DNA of 64,000 bases, from NCBI RefSeq assembly GCF_016714285.1, contig NZ_JADJNN010000016.1, positions 124,001 through 188,000 of the forward strand, read 5' to 3'. Positions within the stretch are counted from its first letter, which is position 1; the number at the start of each line of letters is the position of its first letter. Positions 52,482 through 62,286 of this stretch are shown piece after piece. This DNA is from Nannocystis sp. (lineage in GTDB: Bacteria > Myxococcota_A > Polyangia > Nannocystales > Nannocystaceae). The position numbers and the translations under genes were made by a program. The notes below the pieces were generated by a model. It was given only the letters and a program-made list of their open reading frames with translations, did no database searches and was not told the DNA's origin.

Positions 52482-54971
52482 ATGATCGCCCCTCGTGTCC
52501 CGGTCCCGTGTTCCTTGCTCTGGCTGACCTCGCTGCTGGGGGGTTGTATCAGCACGGGGGAGCACGGCACGGACGCGACCGCGAGCGGTGAGACCGGGGC
52601 GGACACGGGGGGCTCGACCGGCGGAGCGGCGAAGTATCACGCGACGATCCGCCGGACCGCGTACGGCGTGGCGCACATCCTGGCCGACGACATCGGCAGC
52701 GCAGGCTTCGGGCAGGCCTACGCGTTCGCGCAGGACCATGCGTGTGTGCTGGCCGATCAGATCTTGAAGGTGCGGAGCGAGCGGTCGCTGTTCCTCGGGC
52801 CGGGGGAGTTCGGGCAGCACCTCGACAGCGACTTCGCGTACCTCATGCTCGACGTGGTGAAGCGGGCGGAGGCGGGGCTGGAGAAGCAGTCGCCGGAGGT
52901 GCGGGCGCTGATCGACGGATACGTGGCGGGCTACAACCAGTACCTGGCCGACACGGGGCCCGAGAACGTGGTCGGCAGCTGCAGCGGGCAGGCGTGGCTG
53001 CGGCCGATCTCGTCGCTCGACCTGTTCGCGTATTATGTGGATCTCGGGCTGCTGGCCAGCGGCAACGCGCTGGCTGGTTATCTGGCGACGGCGCAGCCGC
53101 CGGGCTCGCCGCTGGTGCGCCCGGGCGGGTCGGTGTCGGGGCTGCGCGGGCCGCCGGGGTCGGGCTTTGGCAGCAACGGCTGGGCGCTGGGGCGGGCGAG
53201 CACGGCGAGCGGCGCAGGGATGGTGGTGGCCAACCCGCACTTCCCGTGGGAGGGCGAGCTCAAGCTGTGGGAGAGCCACGTGACGGTGCCGGGTCAGGTC
53301 AACGTGTACGGCGTGGGCCTGATGGGCGTGCCGGGCTCGTTGATCGGGTTCAACGAGCACATGGCGTGGACGCACACCTTCTCGGACGGGCAGCGCTTCA
53401 CGATCTACGCGCTCGATCTGGTGAATGGCGATCCGACCAGTTACATGTACGAGGGCAAGCCGCGCAAGATGGAGGCGCGCAGCTTCAAGCTGCAGGTGCG
53501 GCAGCCGGACGGCGGGCTCAAGGAGCAGGAGCGGACGCTGTATGCGAGCCACTACGGGCCGATCCTCAACGTCGATCCTTTCGGCTGGAGCGACGAGCTG
53601 GCGCTGACCTACCGCGACGCGAACATCGACAACACCGACCTCATCGAGCAGTTCTTCGGGATGAACCGGGCGACCTCGATGGCGGAGTTCAAGCAGGTGT
53701 ATCAGGAGATCGGGGGCATCCCGTGGGTCAACACGATGGCCGCCGACAAGACGGGGAGCGCGTGGTACATCGACGCATCGGCGACGGCGCGGCTGAGCCA
53801 GGCGGCGATCGACGGCTGGCTCAAGAAGGTCGAGGACGGCGACTTCCTGGCTGGCGTGCTGTACGGCCAGGGGCTGGTGCTGCTCGACGGCGGCGACAAG
53901 CAGAACGAGTGGACCGACGCTCCGGGGGCGCGCCGGCCGGGGATCGTGCCCTACGACGAGTTCCCGCAGATCGACCGCGAAGACTTCGTGTTCAACGCGA
54001 ACGACAGCCACTGGCTGAGCAACCCGGCGGCGCCGCTCGAGGGCTACTCGCCGCTGCACGGGTTCGAGCGGGTGCCACAGTCGCCGCGCACGCGCATGAA
54101 CATGCGCCTGCTGACGGAGCAGGGCGCGGGCAGCTCGGCGGGGGCCGACGGCAAGTTCACGGTGAGCGAGCTGCAGGGGGCGATGATGGGCAACCGATCG
54201 ATGACGGCGGACCTGCTGCTGGACGCGGTGGTCGAGCGCTGCGAGGCGACCTCGACGGTGCTGGTGATGGACGAGCAGGTCGACCTGAAGGCGGCCTGCG
54301 GGGTGCTGGCGGGCTTTGACGGGCGCTTCGACGCGAGCAGCGTGGGCGCGGTGGTGTGGCGCGAGTTCCTCGGGTCGTACGGGCTCGACAGCGCGAAGGA
54401 CTACGGGCCGCTGTTCTCGGTGCCCTTCGACCCGGACGACCCGATCGAGACGCCGAACACGCTGACGCCGGCGCCGGTGATGGGTCAGCCGGACAAGGTG
54501 CTGGAGGGGCTCGGCAAGGCGGTGCTGCGGCTGAAGGCGGCGGGCGTGGCGGTCGACGCGGAGCTCGGGGCGGTGCAGCAGGCGACGCGGGGCGGCCAGA
54601 GCTTCGGGCTGGCGGGCGGGCAGGCGCGCGACGGGACGGCCAACCAGCTGTCGTACGGCAGCCTCAAGACGACGGTCGACCCGCTGACGCCGCGAGGCGA
54701 GGTGGTGAGCAGCGAGACCGGGCTGACAAAGGACGGGCACTACGTGGTGAACTACGGCTCGAGCTTCGTGATGGTGGTGGAGCTCGGCGCCGACGGGCCG
54801 CGGGGGCAGGCCTTCTTGACCTACTCGGAGTCGGATGACCCGGCCTCGCCGCACTTCAGCGACCAGACGAAGCTGTTCTCGGAGCAGCGCTGGCGGCCGA
54901 TCGTGTTCGCCGAGGCGGACATCGCCGCGGACCCGCTGCTGCGGACGCAGGAGGTCGCGGGCGGGGAGTGA
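52482..54971 (+). CDS. Penicillin-acylase-family lipoprotein
   Basis: 829 residues from ATG 52482. Lipobox L-G-G-C, Thr/Gly/Asp linker, then the Ntn-hydrolase precursor: alpha part (about 40-225, TAYGVAHILADDIGSAGFGQ), spacer, and the autocatalytic Ser in GSNGWALG (about residue 230) starting the beta part, with ANPHFPWEGELKLWESHV and FNEHMAWTHTFSD as family landmarks. Acts on amides of acyl side chains; relatives degrade acyl-homoserine lactones or penicillins. Substrate cannot be told from sequence. Confidence 0.9.
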   Translation: MIAPRVPVPCSLLWLTSLLGGCISTGEHGTDATASGETGADTGGSTGGAAKYHATIRRTAYGVAHILADDIGSAGFGQAYAFAQDHACVLADQILKVRSERSLFLGPGEFGQHLDSDFAYLMLDVVKRAEAGLEKQSPEVRALIDGYVAGYNQYLADTGPENVVGSCSGQAWLRPISSLDLFAYYVDLGLLASGNALAGYLATAQPPGSPLVRPGGSVSGLRGPPGSGFGSNGWALGRASTASGAGMVVANPHFPWEGELKLWESHVTVPGQVNVYGVGLMGVPGSLIGFNEHMAWTHTFSDGQRFTIYALDLVNGDPTSYMYEGKPRKMEARSFKLQVRQPDGGLKEQERTLYASHYGPILNVDPFGWSDELALTYRDANIDNTDLIEQFFGMNRATSMAEFKQVYQEIGGIPWVNTMAADKTGSAWYIDASATARLSQAAIDGWLKKVEDGDFLAGVLYGQGLVLLDGGDKQNEWTDAPGARRPGIVPYDEFPQIDREDFVFNANDSHWLSNPAAPLEGYSPLHGFERVPQSPRTRMNMRLLTEQGAGSSAGADGKFTVSELQGAMMGNRSMTADLLLDAVVERCEATSTVLVMDEQVDLKAACGVLAGFDGRFDASSVGAVVWREFLGSYGLDSAKDYGPLFSVPFDPDDPIETPNTLTPAPVMGQPDKVLEGLGKAVLRLKAAGVAVDAELGAVQQATRGGQSFGLAGGQARDGTANQLSYGSLKTTVDPLTPRGEVVSSETGLTKDGHYVVNYGSSFVMVVELGADGPRGQAFLTYSESDDPASPHFSDQTKLFSEQRWRPIVFAEADIAADPLLRTQEVAGGE

Positions 54972-54981
54972 GCGATCGCTT

Positions 54982-55014
54982 GCGGGGCCGGTGGGGGCAG
55001 GTCCGCCGGCCCGC
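54982..55014 (+). terminator. GC-rich hairpin after acylase gene
   Basis: GCGGGGCCGG and CCGGCCCGC, a 9-bp stem with one bulge and a 14-nt loop, 11 bp past the stop. No T run. Confidence 0.4.
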
Positions 55015-55024
55015 GCGATCCTGA

Positions 55025-55030
55025 TACGGT
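55025..55030 (+). promoter_or_regulatory. -10-like TACGGT, 6 nt before start
   Basis: TACGGT (extended TGATACGGT), GCCCGT, ATG 55037. Confidence 0.55.
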
Positions 55031-55036
55031 GCCCGT

Positions 55037-57457
55037 ATGAGGCGCCCCTTCGTCTACGCCGGCATCTTCGCGGTGGCGCTCGCCACCCTGATGCTCGAGA
55101 TCCTGCTGACGCGGATCACCAGCGTGATCGCGTGGTACCACCTCGCGTTCTTCGTGATCGCGCTGGCGATGCTGGGCATGACGGCGGGCGCGGTGGTGGT
55201 GTTCCTGTGGCCGCGGGTGTTCGCCGCGGTGCCGCGGCGGCTGTTCGACTCGGCGCTTAGCTTCGCCCTGCTGGCGCCGCCGGCCCTGGCGTGGACGATG
55301 TCGGGGCCGCTGCTGCCGGTCACCGACCTGATGGGCTTCGTGGCGCTGCTCGGGCTCGGGCTGGTGCTGGCGCTGCCGTTCACGCTGGTGGGGGTGACGC
55401 TGACGCTGGCGCTGACGCGGGCCGGGCTGCCGCCGGGGCGGGCCTACGGGGTCGACCTGCTCGGCGCGGCGCTGGGGGCGGTGCTGGTGATCCCGCTGCT
55501 CGACGCGGTTGATGCGGCCTCGGCGGTGCTGGTCGCGGGGGCGGTCGCGGCGTTGGGGGCGTGGGCGTTCGCGGCTGCCCGTACGGACATGCCCGCCGGG
55601 ACAGGTCGCAAGGGACAGGTGTGGGCGCTGGGGCTGGCGCTGCTGTGGACCGCGGCGGCGTGGGGCAACGCGACCGCCGAGACGCCGCTGCTGCGGCCGG
55701 CGTGGGTCAAGGGGCAGCACGAGGACTACGCGGCGCACCTGTGGATCGGCTGGAACACGCACTCGCGGGTGACGGTGTCGGCGACGGCCTCGCTGCCGCC
55801 GATGCTGTGGGCGGCGGGGCGCAACACGCCGCCGGAGCAGCTGCGGCCGATCGCGCAGCGGATCTTGAAGATCGACGGGGCGGCGGCGACGGCGATGGCG
55901 GAGTACGCCGGCTCGGACCACGCGTACCTCGAGTGGGACGTGTCGTCGTTCGCCCACCAGCTGCGGCCGCGCGGGCCGGCGGCGGTGATCGGTGTGGGCG
56001 GCGGTCGCGACGTGCTGGCGGCCGCGCGCACGGGCCACACGCCGGTGGTGGGCGTGGAGCTGAACGCCAAGATCGTCGGCCTGCACCGCGGGGCGATGGC
56101 GGAGTTCTCGGGCATCGCGGCGCTGCCAGGGGTGGAGCTGCGGGCCGACGAGGCGCGCAGCTTCTTCACCCGTGACCGCCGGCAGTACGACGTGATCACG
56201 ATGTCGCTGATCGACACCTGGGCGTCGACGGGGGCGGGCGCCTACTCGCTGTCGGAGAACGGGCTGTACACGGTGGAGGGCTGGCTGGCGTTCATGCGCC
56301 GGCTGACGCCGACGGGCATCTTCACGGTGTCACGGTGGTACAAGTCGGACTCGCCGGGCGAGACGGGTCGCATGCTGGCGCTGGCGATGGAGACGCTGTG
56401 GCGGCTCGGCGCGAAGCAGCCGCGGGCGCACCTGATCTTGCTGCAACAGAGCAGCGTGGCGACGCTGCTGGTGTCACCGTCGCCGTTCACGCCGCGGGAC
56501 CTCGACCGCATGCAGCAGGAGGCGGTGCGGCTCGGCTTCAACATGGTGCTGACGCCGCGGCGCCTGCCGGCGCAGCCGCTGCTGAAGGCGCTGGTCGAGC
56601 AGCCGGACTCGGCGTCGCTGTGGGCCTTCGCGGCCGGGCAGGAGCTCGACCTGACGCCGCCGAGCGACGACCGGCCGTTCTTCTTCAACATGCTGCGGCC
56701 GCGGGCGTGGCTGGCCGACACGAGCGAGGTGGACCGCCAGGACTTCGCGTTCCTCGGCAACCTGCAGGCGACGCAGACGCTGGTGTACGCGACGCTGGTG
56801 AGCGTGCTGTTGACGCTGCTGGCGGTGCTGGGGCCGCTGTGGCTGCGACGCGGGCAGCTGCGATCGTCGGCGATCGACCGGGCGACGCTGGCGGCGGCCT
56901 GCGCCTATTTTGCGCTGATCGGGCTCGGCTTCATGTTCGTCGAGATCGGGCTGCTGTCGCGCGTGGGCGTGTTCCTCGGCCACCCGACGCTCGCGCTCGC
57001 GGTCGTGCTCGCGGGGATCATCCTGTTTACCGGGATCGGCAGCCTGGTCAGCGGGGTGGTGCCGGTGGAGCGGCCGCGCGTGGCGTGGTTCTTCCCCCTG
57101 CTGCCGGGGCTGCTGGTGGTGCTGGCTCGCGCGGCGCTCGGTCCGGTGATGGACGCGTACGCGGGCGCGCCGGTGGCCACGCGGGTGCTGCTGACGACCG
57201 CGCTGATCGCCCCGCCGGCGCTGGCGATGGGGCTGTGCTTCCCGCTCGGGCTGCGGCTGGTGCGGCGCGCTCGCGCGGAGGCGCCGGACGACATCACGCC
57301 GTGGCTGTGGGGCGTGAACGGTGCGTGCGGTGTATGTGCCAGTGGTCTGGCGCTCGGGACCTCGATGGCGTGGGGCATCCAGGCGACCCTGGCGATCGGG
57401 GCGCTTTGTTATCTGGCGCTGCCGATCTGCACCTGGTGGCTCGTGCGAAGGGGCTGA
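55037..57457 (+). CDS. Spermidine-synthase-like protein fused to membrane domain
   Basis: 806 residues. N-terminal membrane helices (about 5-200), a soluble SAM-type domain (about 300-530) with VIGVGGGRDVLAA motif and acidic strand VVGVELN, matching polyamine synthase folds, then a second membrane block (about 575-800). This three-part architecture is common in bacteria as a multi-pass spermidine-synthase-like protein, but its reaction is unproven. Not clearly linked to neighbours. Confidence 0.85.
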   Translation: MRRPFVYAGIFAVALATLMLEILLTRITSVIAWYHLAFFVIALAMLGMTAGAVVVFLWPRVFAAVPRRLFDSALSFALLAPPALAWTMSGPLLPVTDLMGFVALLGLGLVLALPFTLVGVTLTLALTRAGLPPGRAYGVDLLGAALGAVLVIPLLDAVDAASAVLVAGAVAALGAWAFAAARTDMPAGTGRKGQVWALGLALLWTAAAWGNATAETPLLRPAWVKGQHEDYAAHLWIGWNTHSRVTVSATASLPPMLWAAGRNTPPEQLRPIAQRILKIDGAAATAMAEYAGSDHAYLEWDVSSFAHQLRPRGPAAVIGVGGGRDVLAAARTGHTPVVGVELNAKIVGLHRGAMAEFSGIAALPGVELRADEARSFFTRDRRQYDVITMSLIDTWASTGAGAYSLSENGLYTVEGWLAFMRRLTPTGIFTVSRWYKSDSPGETGRMLALAMETLWRLGAKQPRAHLILLQQSSVATLLVSPSPFTPRDLDRMQQEAVRLGFNMVLTPRRLPAQPLLKALVEQPDSASLWAFAAGQELDLTPPSDDRPFFFNMLRPRAWLADTSEVDRQDFAFLGNLQATQTLVYATLVSVLLTLLAVLGPLWLRRGQLRSSAIDRATLAAACAYFALIGLGFMFVEIGLLSRVGVFLGHPTLALAVVLAGIILFTGIGSLVSGVVPVERPRVAWFFPLLPGLLVVLARAALGPVMDAYAGAPVATRVLLTTALIAPPALAMGLCFPLGLRLVRRARAEAPDDITPWLWGVNGACGVCASGLALGTSMAWGIQATLAIGALCYLALPICTWWLVRRG

Positions 57458-57581
57458 GGCCAGGCGACGCTGAGCTGTCCTTCGAGACAGGTGGAGCATG
57501 GATCCGCGCGCGGGGCCACGGCGGCGCGTCGCGGCTGGGCAGGGCCGTGAGGCTTCGATATCCTGTGGGCGGAGGGTGCTT

Positions 57582-59213
57582 ATGATGGGGCATGGATTGG
57601 ATGGACGGGTGTGCCGTGGTTTCGCCGCGGCGTGGTTGATGGCGGCTGGTTGCGGCGATAACGGCGGGAGCGAGACCTCGAGCTCGACCTCGACGGACGG
57701 TACGGGGGCGATGACGACGACGACGAACGCGCCGACGACGGACGCGTCGACGACGGACGCGCCGACGACGGACGCGCCGACGACGGACACGCCGACCACG
57801 GTCGATCCGTCGGCGAGCACGACCGATGTGACGACGGTCGGGTCGACGACGGCGGAGATGACCGGGAGCACCGGCGTCGGGCCGATCTGCGGCGACGCGA
57901 ACATCGACCCCGGGGAGCAGTGCGACGACGGGCCGAGCAACGCCGACGACGCGGCGTGCACGGCGGCGTGTCAGACGGCGGTGTGCGGCGATTCGCTGGT
58001 GCTGGCGGGGGTCGAGGGCTGCGACGACGGCAACGTCGACGACGGCGACGGCTGCTCGGCCGACTGTCAGATGGAGAGCTGCGGCGACGGCAAGGTGCAG
58101 GGGCTGGAGGAGTGCGACGACGGCAACGCGGCGGACGACGACGCCTGCCTGAGCACCTGCAAGAACGCGGTGTGCGGCGACTCGGCGGTGTTCGCCGGGA
58201 TGGAGGAGTGCGACGACGGCAACCTGGTCGACACGGACGCGTGCCTGGGCACCTGCAAGATCGCGAAGTGTGGGGATATGGTGGTGCAGGAGATGGTCGA
58301 CGAGTGCGACGACGGCAACATGAGCAACGCCGATATGTGCACGAACATGTGCAAGCTGCCGACCTGCATGGACAAACTGCAGGACGCGGCGGAGACCGAC
58401 GAGGACTGCGGCGGGGGAGCTTGCCCGAAGTGCGCGCTGGGCAAGAAGTGCCTGGCGGGCAGCGACTGCGGCTCGGGTGTGTGCACGATGAATGTCTGTA
58501 CGCCGCCGCAGAGCTGCAAGCAGATCCTCGCGGCGGACCCGCAGGCCAAGAGCGGCAAGTTCAACGTGGATATCGACGGTGGTGGCCCGTTGCCGGCCTT
58601 CGACGTGTTCTGCGATATGACCAACAGCATGGGCGGCTGGACGATCTTCTATGCGGCCAGCGGCGCGGACAACGAGCAGGCGATGATCAGCGACACCGAG
58701 GCGCTCGTGGGCAACCCGCTGATGTTCCAGGCGTACAACCTGAGCCGGGCGCGCAAGGTCGCGCTCAGCGCGATCGCCAGCGAGACGCTGTTCGTGCGTG
58801 GCAACAGCATCTGGCTGCGCGCCGACAAGGCGGCCTTCGACGCCAACCTGGTGGTCGCCAACACGACGGCGAAGAAGGCGGTGAACCTGGTGACGAGCAA
58901 CAATATCATGGCGGCCGGGTTCATGGGCTACGCCAACTTCAACACGGCCAGCGGCGGCGACTTCGGGGTGTCGGTGTCGCCGGATGGCCCGACCTGCAAC
59001 GGCAACACGGTGACTGGCTTCGACCATCATTCGGCCGCCTACCGCATGCTCAACTGTGGGTGTCAGCGGCATTATCTCTACAGCTACTCGGCTGGCGCGG
59101 GGGACAACGACGCTGGCTACGACGTGAACACGGCGCTCGGGGCGTGGGCGGCGACGGATGCCTGCCATGTCGCGGAGGGCGGCACTTTCGGCTTCTACGC
59201 GGCGATGCGCTGA
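57582..59213 (+). CDS. DUF4215 Cys-rich and fibrinogen-like surface lipoprotein
   Basis: 543 residues from ATG 57582. Lipobox M-A-A-G-C, then a Thr/Asp/Ala/Pro linker with TTDAP repeats. Next, five Cys-rich units of the myxobacterial DUF4215 type: CGDANIDPGEQCDDG, CGDSLVLAGVEGCDDG, CGDGKVQGLEECDDGN, CGDSAVFAGMEECDDGN and CGDMVVQEMVDECDDGN. The C-terminal ~250 residues start CKQILAADPQAKSGKFNVD and DVFCDMTNSMGGWTIFY, the N-terminal hallmark of fibrinogen-related domains. Probably an adhesin or glycan-binding surface protein. Confidence 0.85.
   Translation: MMGHGLDGRVCRGFAAAWLMAAGCGDNGGSETSSSTSTDGTGAMTTTTNAPTTDASTTDAPTTDAPTTDTPTTVDPSASTTDVTTVGSTTAEMTGSTGVGPICGDANIDPGEQCDDGPSNADDAACTAACQTAVCGDSLVLAGVEGCDDGNVDDGDGCSADCQMESCGDGKVQGLEECDDGNAADDDACLSTCKNAVCGDSAVFAGMEECDDGNLVDTDACLGTCKIAKCGDMVVQEMVDECDDGNMSNADMCTNMCKLPTCMDKLQDAAETDEDCGGGACPKCALGKKCLAGSDCGSGVCTMNVCTPPQSCKQILAADPQAKSGKFNVDIDGGGPLPAFDVFCDMTNSMGGWTIFYAASGADNEQAMISDTEALVGNPLMFQAYNLSRARKVALSAIASETLFVRGNSIWLRADKAAFDANLVVANTTAKKAVNLVTSNNIMAAGFMGYANFNTASGGDFGVSVSPDGPTCNGNTVTGFDHHSAAYRMLNCGCQRHYLYSYSAGAGDNDAGYDVNTALGAWAATDACHVAEGGTFGFYAAMR
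57722..57796 (+). repeat. 15-bp tandem repeat x5 encoding TTDAP-type linker
   Basis: Units at 57722, 57737, 57752, 57767 and 57782, consensus GACGGACGCGCCGAC. Confidence 0.92.
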
Positions 59214-59264
59214 CGCGGCGGGGAAGGGGCGGAGCGCGGGGCGGATCCGCGCTGGCGATCGCGG

Positions 59265-59294
59265 TTGACGGGGTGTTTGGCGGTGGACGATAAG
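59265..59294 (+). promoter_or_regulatory. Candidate promoter of the ligase operon (TTGACG-18-GATAAG)
   Basis: TTGACG at 59265-59270, 18 bp, GATAAG at 59289-59294; ATG 59346 follows after 51 nt, so this operon would have an ordinary leader. Confidence 0.4.
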
Positions 59295-59345
59295 ACCTTG
59301 CGTCGTCGCCGACTCCCCGGGTGACGCGCGAGGCGAGCACAATCC

Positions 59346-59948
59346 ATGGCCAAACCGATCATCGTGTCCTTCGGCGGCGTGCAGTCCAACTTCGACCACG
59401 AGAAGCTGGACCGCGCCAAGCTCTACGGCCGCCGTCAGCGGCAGGTGCTCGACCCCGACGGGCAGCGCTGCGAGAAGGCCGAGCTGACGCGCGACGGGAC
59501 CTTGCTGGTGCGCTCGGGCATGACGGCGCAGGGCTACTTCGACGACAGCGGCGCGTGGGTGCCGAACAACCGGCTGGTCGGGCTCGACGCGGCGGGCAAC
59601 CCGGTGCCGCTGCAGCCGTCGACGCTGGGCGAGCCGCAGGCGCTGCAGGGTCCGGTGGCGCCGACCGAGCTGCTCGATCTCGCGGTTCGCTCGGTCTACG
59701 TGCTGAGTCCCGAGGGCCTCGACCCCAAGCTCGAGGCGGAGCTCAAGGCCGGCAAGATCTTCAAGTTCACGTTCAACTACCGCGCCGACTACAAGCCCGA
59801 GCTGGCCTTCCTGGTCGGCAACGCCAGCGGCTACTTCGCGCTGGTCGGCGAGCCGAGCGAGAGCGACTGGCTCGAGCTGCAGACGGTGGTGGCCGAGGCC
59901 GCCGACGAGGCGGACGACGAAGAAGAGCTGGACTTCGAGATGTTCTAG
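59346..59948 (+). CDS. Hypothetical protein, first gene of ligase operon
   Basis: 200 residues. I do not recognise a family. It begins AKPIIVSFGGVQSNFDHEKL, alternates short strands and turns (possible beta-rich fold), and ends in a very acidic tail (EADDEEELDFEMF). No signal peptide or membrane helix, so cytoplasmic. 15 bp before the second unknown gene, which has its own GGAGG, and in the same operon as the ligase. Confidence 0.7.
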   Translation: MAKPIIVSFGGVQSNFDHEKLDRAKLYGRRQRQVLDPDGQRCEKAELTRDGTLLVRSGMTAQGYFDDSGAWVPNNRLVGLDAAGNPVPLQPSTLGEPQALQGPVAPTELLDLAVRSVYVLSPEGLDPKLEAELKAGKIFKFTFNYRADYKPELAFLVGNASGYFALVGEPSESDWLELQTVVAEAADEADDEEELDFEMF

Positions 59949-59963
59949 GGAGGCAGGAGAAGC

Positions 59964-60671
59964 ATGCGCAAGATCAACCTGATGAACGAGGCCTCGCGCA
60001 ACGCCGAGGTGGTGATCGAGTCGGTGCGCAAGCCGCCCGGGATCACGACGGGCCTGCCGGGCGGCAAGAAGGTCGCCTTCAAGCGCTACGTGGCGGCCAC
60101 CGAGGGCGGGCTGCACGCGAAGCTGGCGGCGCTGCACGGCGACGGGCTGGCGAAGGCGCTGATCGCCGGCGACCCGGAGATCGACCGCGAGCTGGTCGGG
60201 CGCGAGGTCGGCGAGACGCAGACGGTGTTCCTCTCGGGCGGGGGCGAGGTGCTGCACGCGTCGCCGTCGCTGGTCGAGGTCATCTTCGGCACCGACGGCA
60301 AGGAGCGCGAGCGCAAGCCGGCCGAGTCGGTGGCGGCCAACACCAACGAGGAGTCGCCGGTGCGCTTCACCAAGCTGCGGCTCAAGCGTGGCGAGCTGGT
60401 CACCAAGTTCGCGGTGGTGCGGACGATCCAGATCAAGCACACCAGCGGCCTCAGCTACGACTTCTTGTATGCGATGGCGAAGGAGCTGGCGGACAAGGAC
60501 GAGGTGGCTCGCCTCGGCGCGGGGCCCAAGGGCCGCGACCCGCTGATCTTCCAGGAGAACGGGGCGCGCTACCAGGCCTTCCTCGAGGGCCGCATCGACG
60601 GTCCGCGCTACAAGCTCCTGCTCCACCTCAGCAACCTCGAGCTGCGCACGCTGGCCGCGGCCGCCTCCTGA
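59964..60671 (+). CDS. Hypothetical protein, second gene of ligase operon
   Basis: 235 residues after a strong Shine-Dalgarno (GGGAGGCAGGAG). Not recognised. Basic N-terminus (RKINLMNEASRNAEVVIE), central strands, and a C-terminal part with KHTSGLSYDFLYAMAKELA and RYQAFLEGRIDGPRYKLLLH. Cytoplasmic. 30 bp before the DNA ligase gene. Possibly forms a complex with the ligase and the preceding protein; this is inferred only from order. Confidence 0.7.
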   Translation: MRKINLMNEASRNAEVVIESVRKPPGITTGLPGGKKVAFKRYVAATEGGLHAKLAALHGDGLAKALIAGDPEIDRELVGREVGETQTVFLSGGGEVLHASPSLVEVIFGTDGKERERKPAESVAANTNEESPVRFTKLRLKRGELVTKFAVVRTIQIKHTSGLSYDFLYAMAKELADKDEVARLGAGPKGRDPLIFQENGARYQAFLEGRIDGPRYKLLLHLSNLELRTLAAAAS

Positions 60672-60701
60672 TCCGACCCTCCGTTCCCCGAGGACACGCA
60701 C

Positions 60702-62158
60702 ATGGCTCTCTTCTCCGTCGACAGCGCCCGTCCGCTCGGCAAGGGCAAGCACTCGCCCGCCGGCAGCATCACCGACCCCGAGCTGGCCTCGCACCTGCGC
60801 AACTACAAGCGGACGGTCGCGGGCAGCTACCGCGCGCTGGTCCAGGAGGACCTGGCGACGGCGCTGCCGCACGGGCCGCTGCTGGTGTCGCCGAAGATCG
60901 ACGGCGAGCTGTGGTTCCTGGTCATGGACGGCGACGAGCTGTTCCTGAGCTCGCCGACCGGTCGCGTGGTGTCGGGTGACATCCCGGTGCTGGCCGAATT
61001 GAAGGCGGCGGCGGGGCGGGCCCGCGGGCGCACGGTGGTGGCGGGCGAGCTGTTCGCGGTCAAGCCGGCCGGGCAGGGTCGGGCGCGGGTCGGCGATCTG
61101 GCGGCGGTGATGGGCGGCGAGGACAAGGCGCAGGTCGAGCGCATGGCCTTCCACGCCTTCGACCTGCTGGTCGGCGGCGACGCCGAGGCGGCCACGCGCA
61201 GCATCGTCTACGGCGAGCGGCTCGAGGTGCTGCGGCGGCTGTTCGCGGGGGGCAAGCGGGCGCAGGCGATCCGCACCGAGGCGACCACCGCGGGGGACCG
61301 GGTGCAGGCGCTGTGGAACGAGTGGGTCGAGGGCGGCAAGGGCGAGGGTCTGGTGATCCGCGCCGAGGGCTCGTGCTCAAGGTGAAGCCGTCGATCACGA
61401 TCGACGCGGCGGTGATCGGCTACACGGACAGCTCGGACGACCCCGAGGGGGTCGGCGCGCTGCTGATGGCGCTGCTGCGCGAGGACGGGCAGTTCCAGGT
61501 GATCGGCTCCTGCGGCAACATGCCGACGGAGGAGCGGCGCGCGTTCAAGAAGATGCTGGCGGGCAAGGAGATCGGGTCGAACTTCCGCTACGCCAACAGC
61601 AAGGGCGCGCTGTACCGCTTCGTCAAGCCGGAGACGGTCATCGAGTTCAAGGTGACGGACATCCAGGGCGAGGACTCGAGCGGCGACCCGATCCACCGCA
61701 TGGTGTTGGAGCACGGGGCGAAGGGGTGGACGACGGTCCGCGAGATGCCCGGCGCGAGCATCCTGCACCCGGTGTTCGTGCGCCTGCGCGACGACAAGTC
61801 GGTCAACCCGACCGACATCCGGGTGGCCCAGGTGCTCGAGCGCTGCCTGATCGACGGGCTGGCCAAGAAGGCCGAGCGGGTGGTCCTGCCGGCCAGCGCG
61901 GTGGTTCGGCGCGAGGTCTACGCCAAGGAGGCGAAGGGCCAGGTCGCGGTGCGCAAGCTGGTGCTGTGGCAGACCAACAAGGAGACGCTGGACCGCAGCT
62001 ACCCGGCCTACGTGGTCCACTGGACCGACTACTCGGCCGGGCGCAAGGACCCGCTGCAGCGCGAGGTCCGGGTCGCGCCGAACCTCGCCGAGGCGCAGCG
62101 GATCGCCGACGAGATCATCGCGGAGAATATTAAAAAGGGCTGGGACCGGCAGGCCTGA
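60702..62158 (+). pseudogene. ATP-dependent DNA ligase, apparent single-base frameshift
   Basis: First frame 60702-61385: nucleotidyltransferase motif I SPKIDGEL with adenylated Lys65, motif III-like GELFAVK, motif IV FHAFDLLVGG. At 61370 one C is apparently missing: GLVIRAEG continues, in the shifted frame, as LVLKVKPSITIDAAVIGYTD (motifs V-VI) and a C-terminal region with FVRLRDDKSVNPTDIRVAQV to 62158. Joined, the protein would be about 485 residues with an unusual C-terminal extension. Seals nicks with ATP. Either a real mutation or a base-call error; both halves keep coding character. Confidence 0.85.
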
Positions 62159-62169
62159 CGGCTGTCTGA

Positions 62170-62262
62170 TCGGACAGTGTCTTCAGGACAGGTTCTTCGG
62201 GACAGGGCCTGGGGGACAGGGCCTGGGGGACAGGGCCTGGGGGACAGGTCGTGCAGGACAGC
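62170..62262. repeat. GGACAG array, 14-bp tandem repeat x3
   Basis: GACAGGGCCTGGGG at 62201, 62215 and 62229, then GGACAGGT at 62242. Seven GGACAG motifs in 90 bp between the ligase and SDR gene ends. Confidence 0.92.
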
Positions 62263-62286
62263 GGGATCGGGCTGTCCCGGGCCGTC

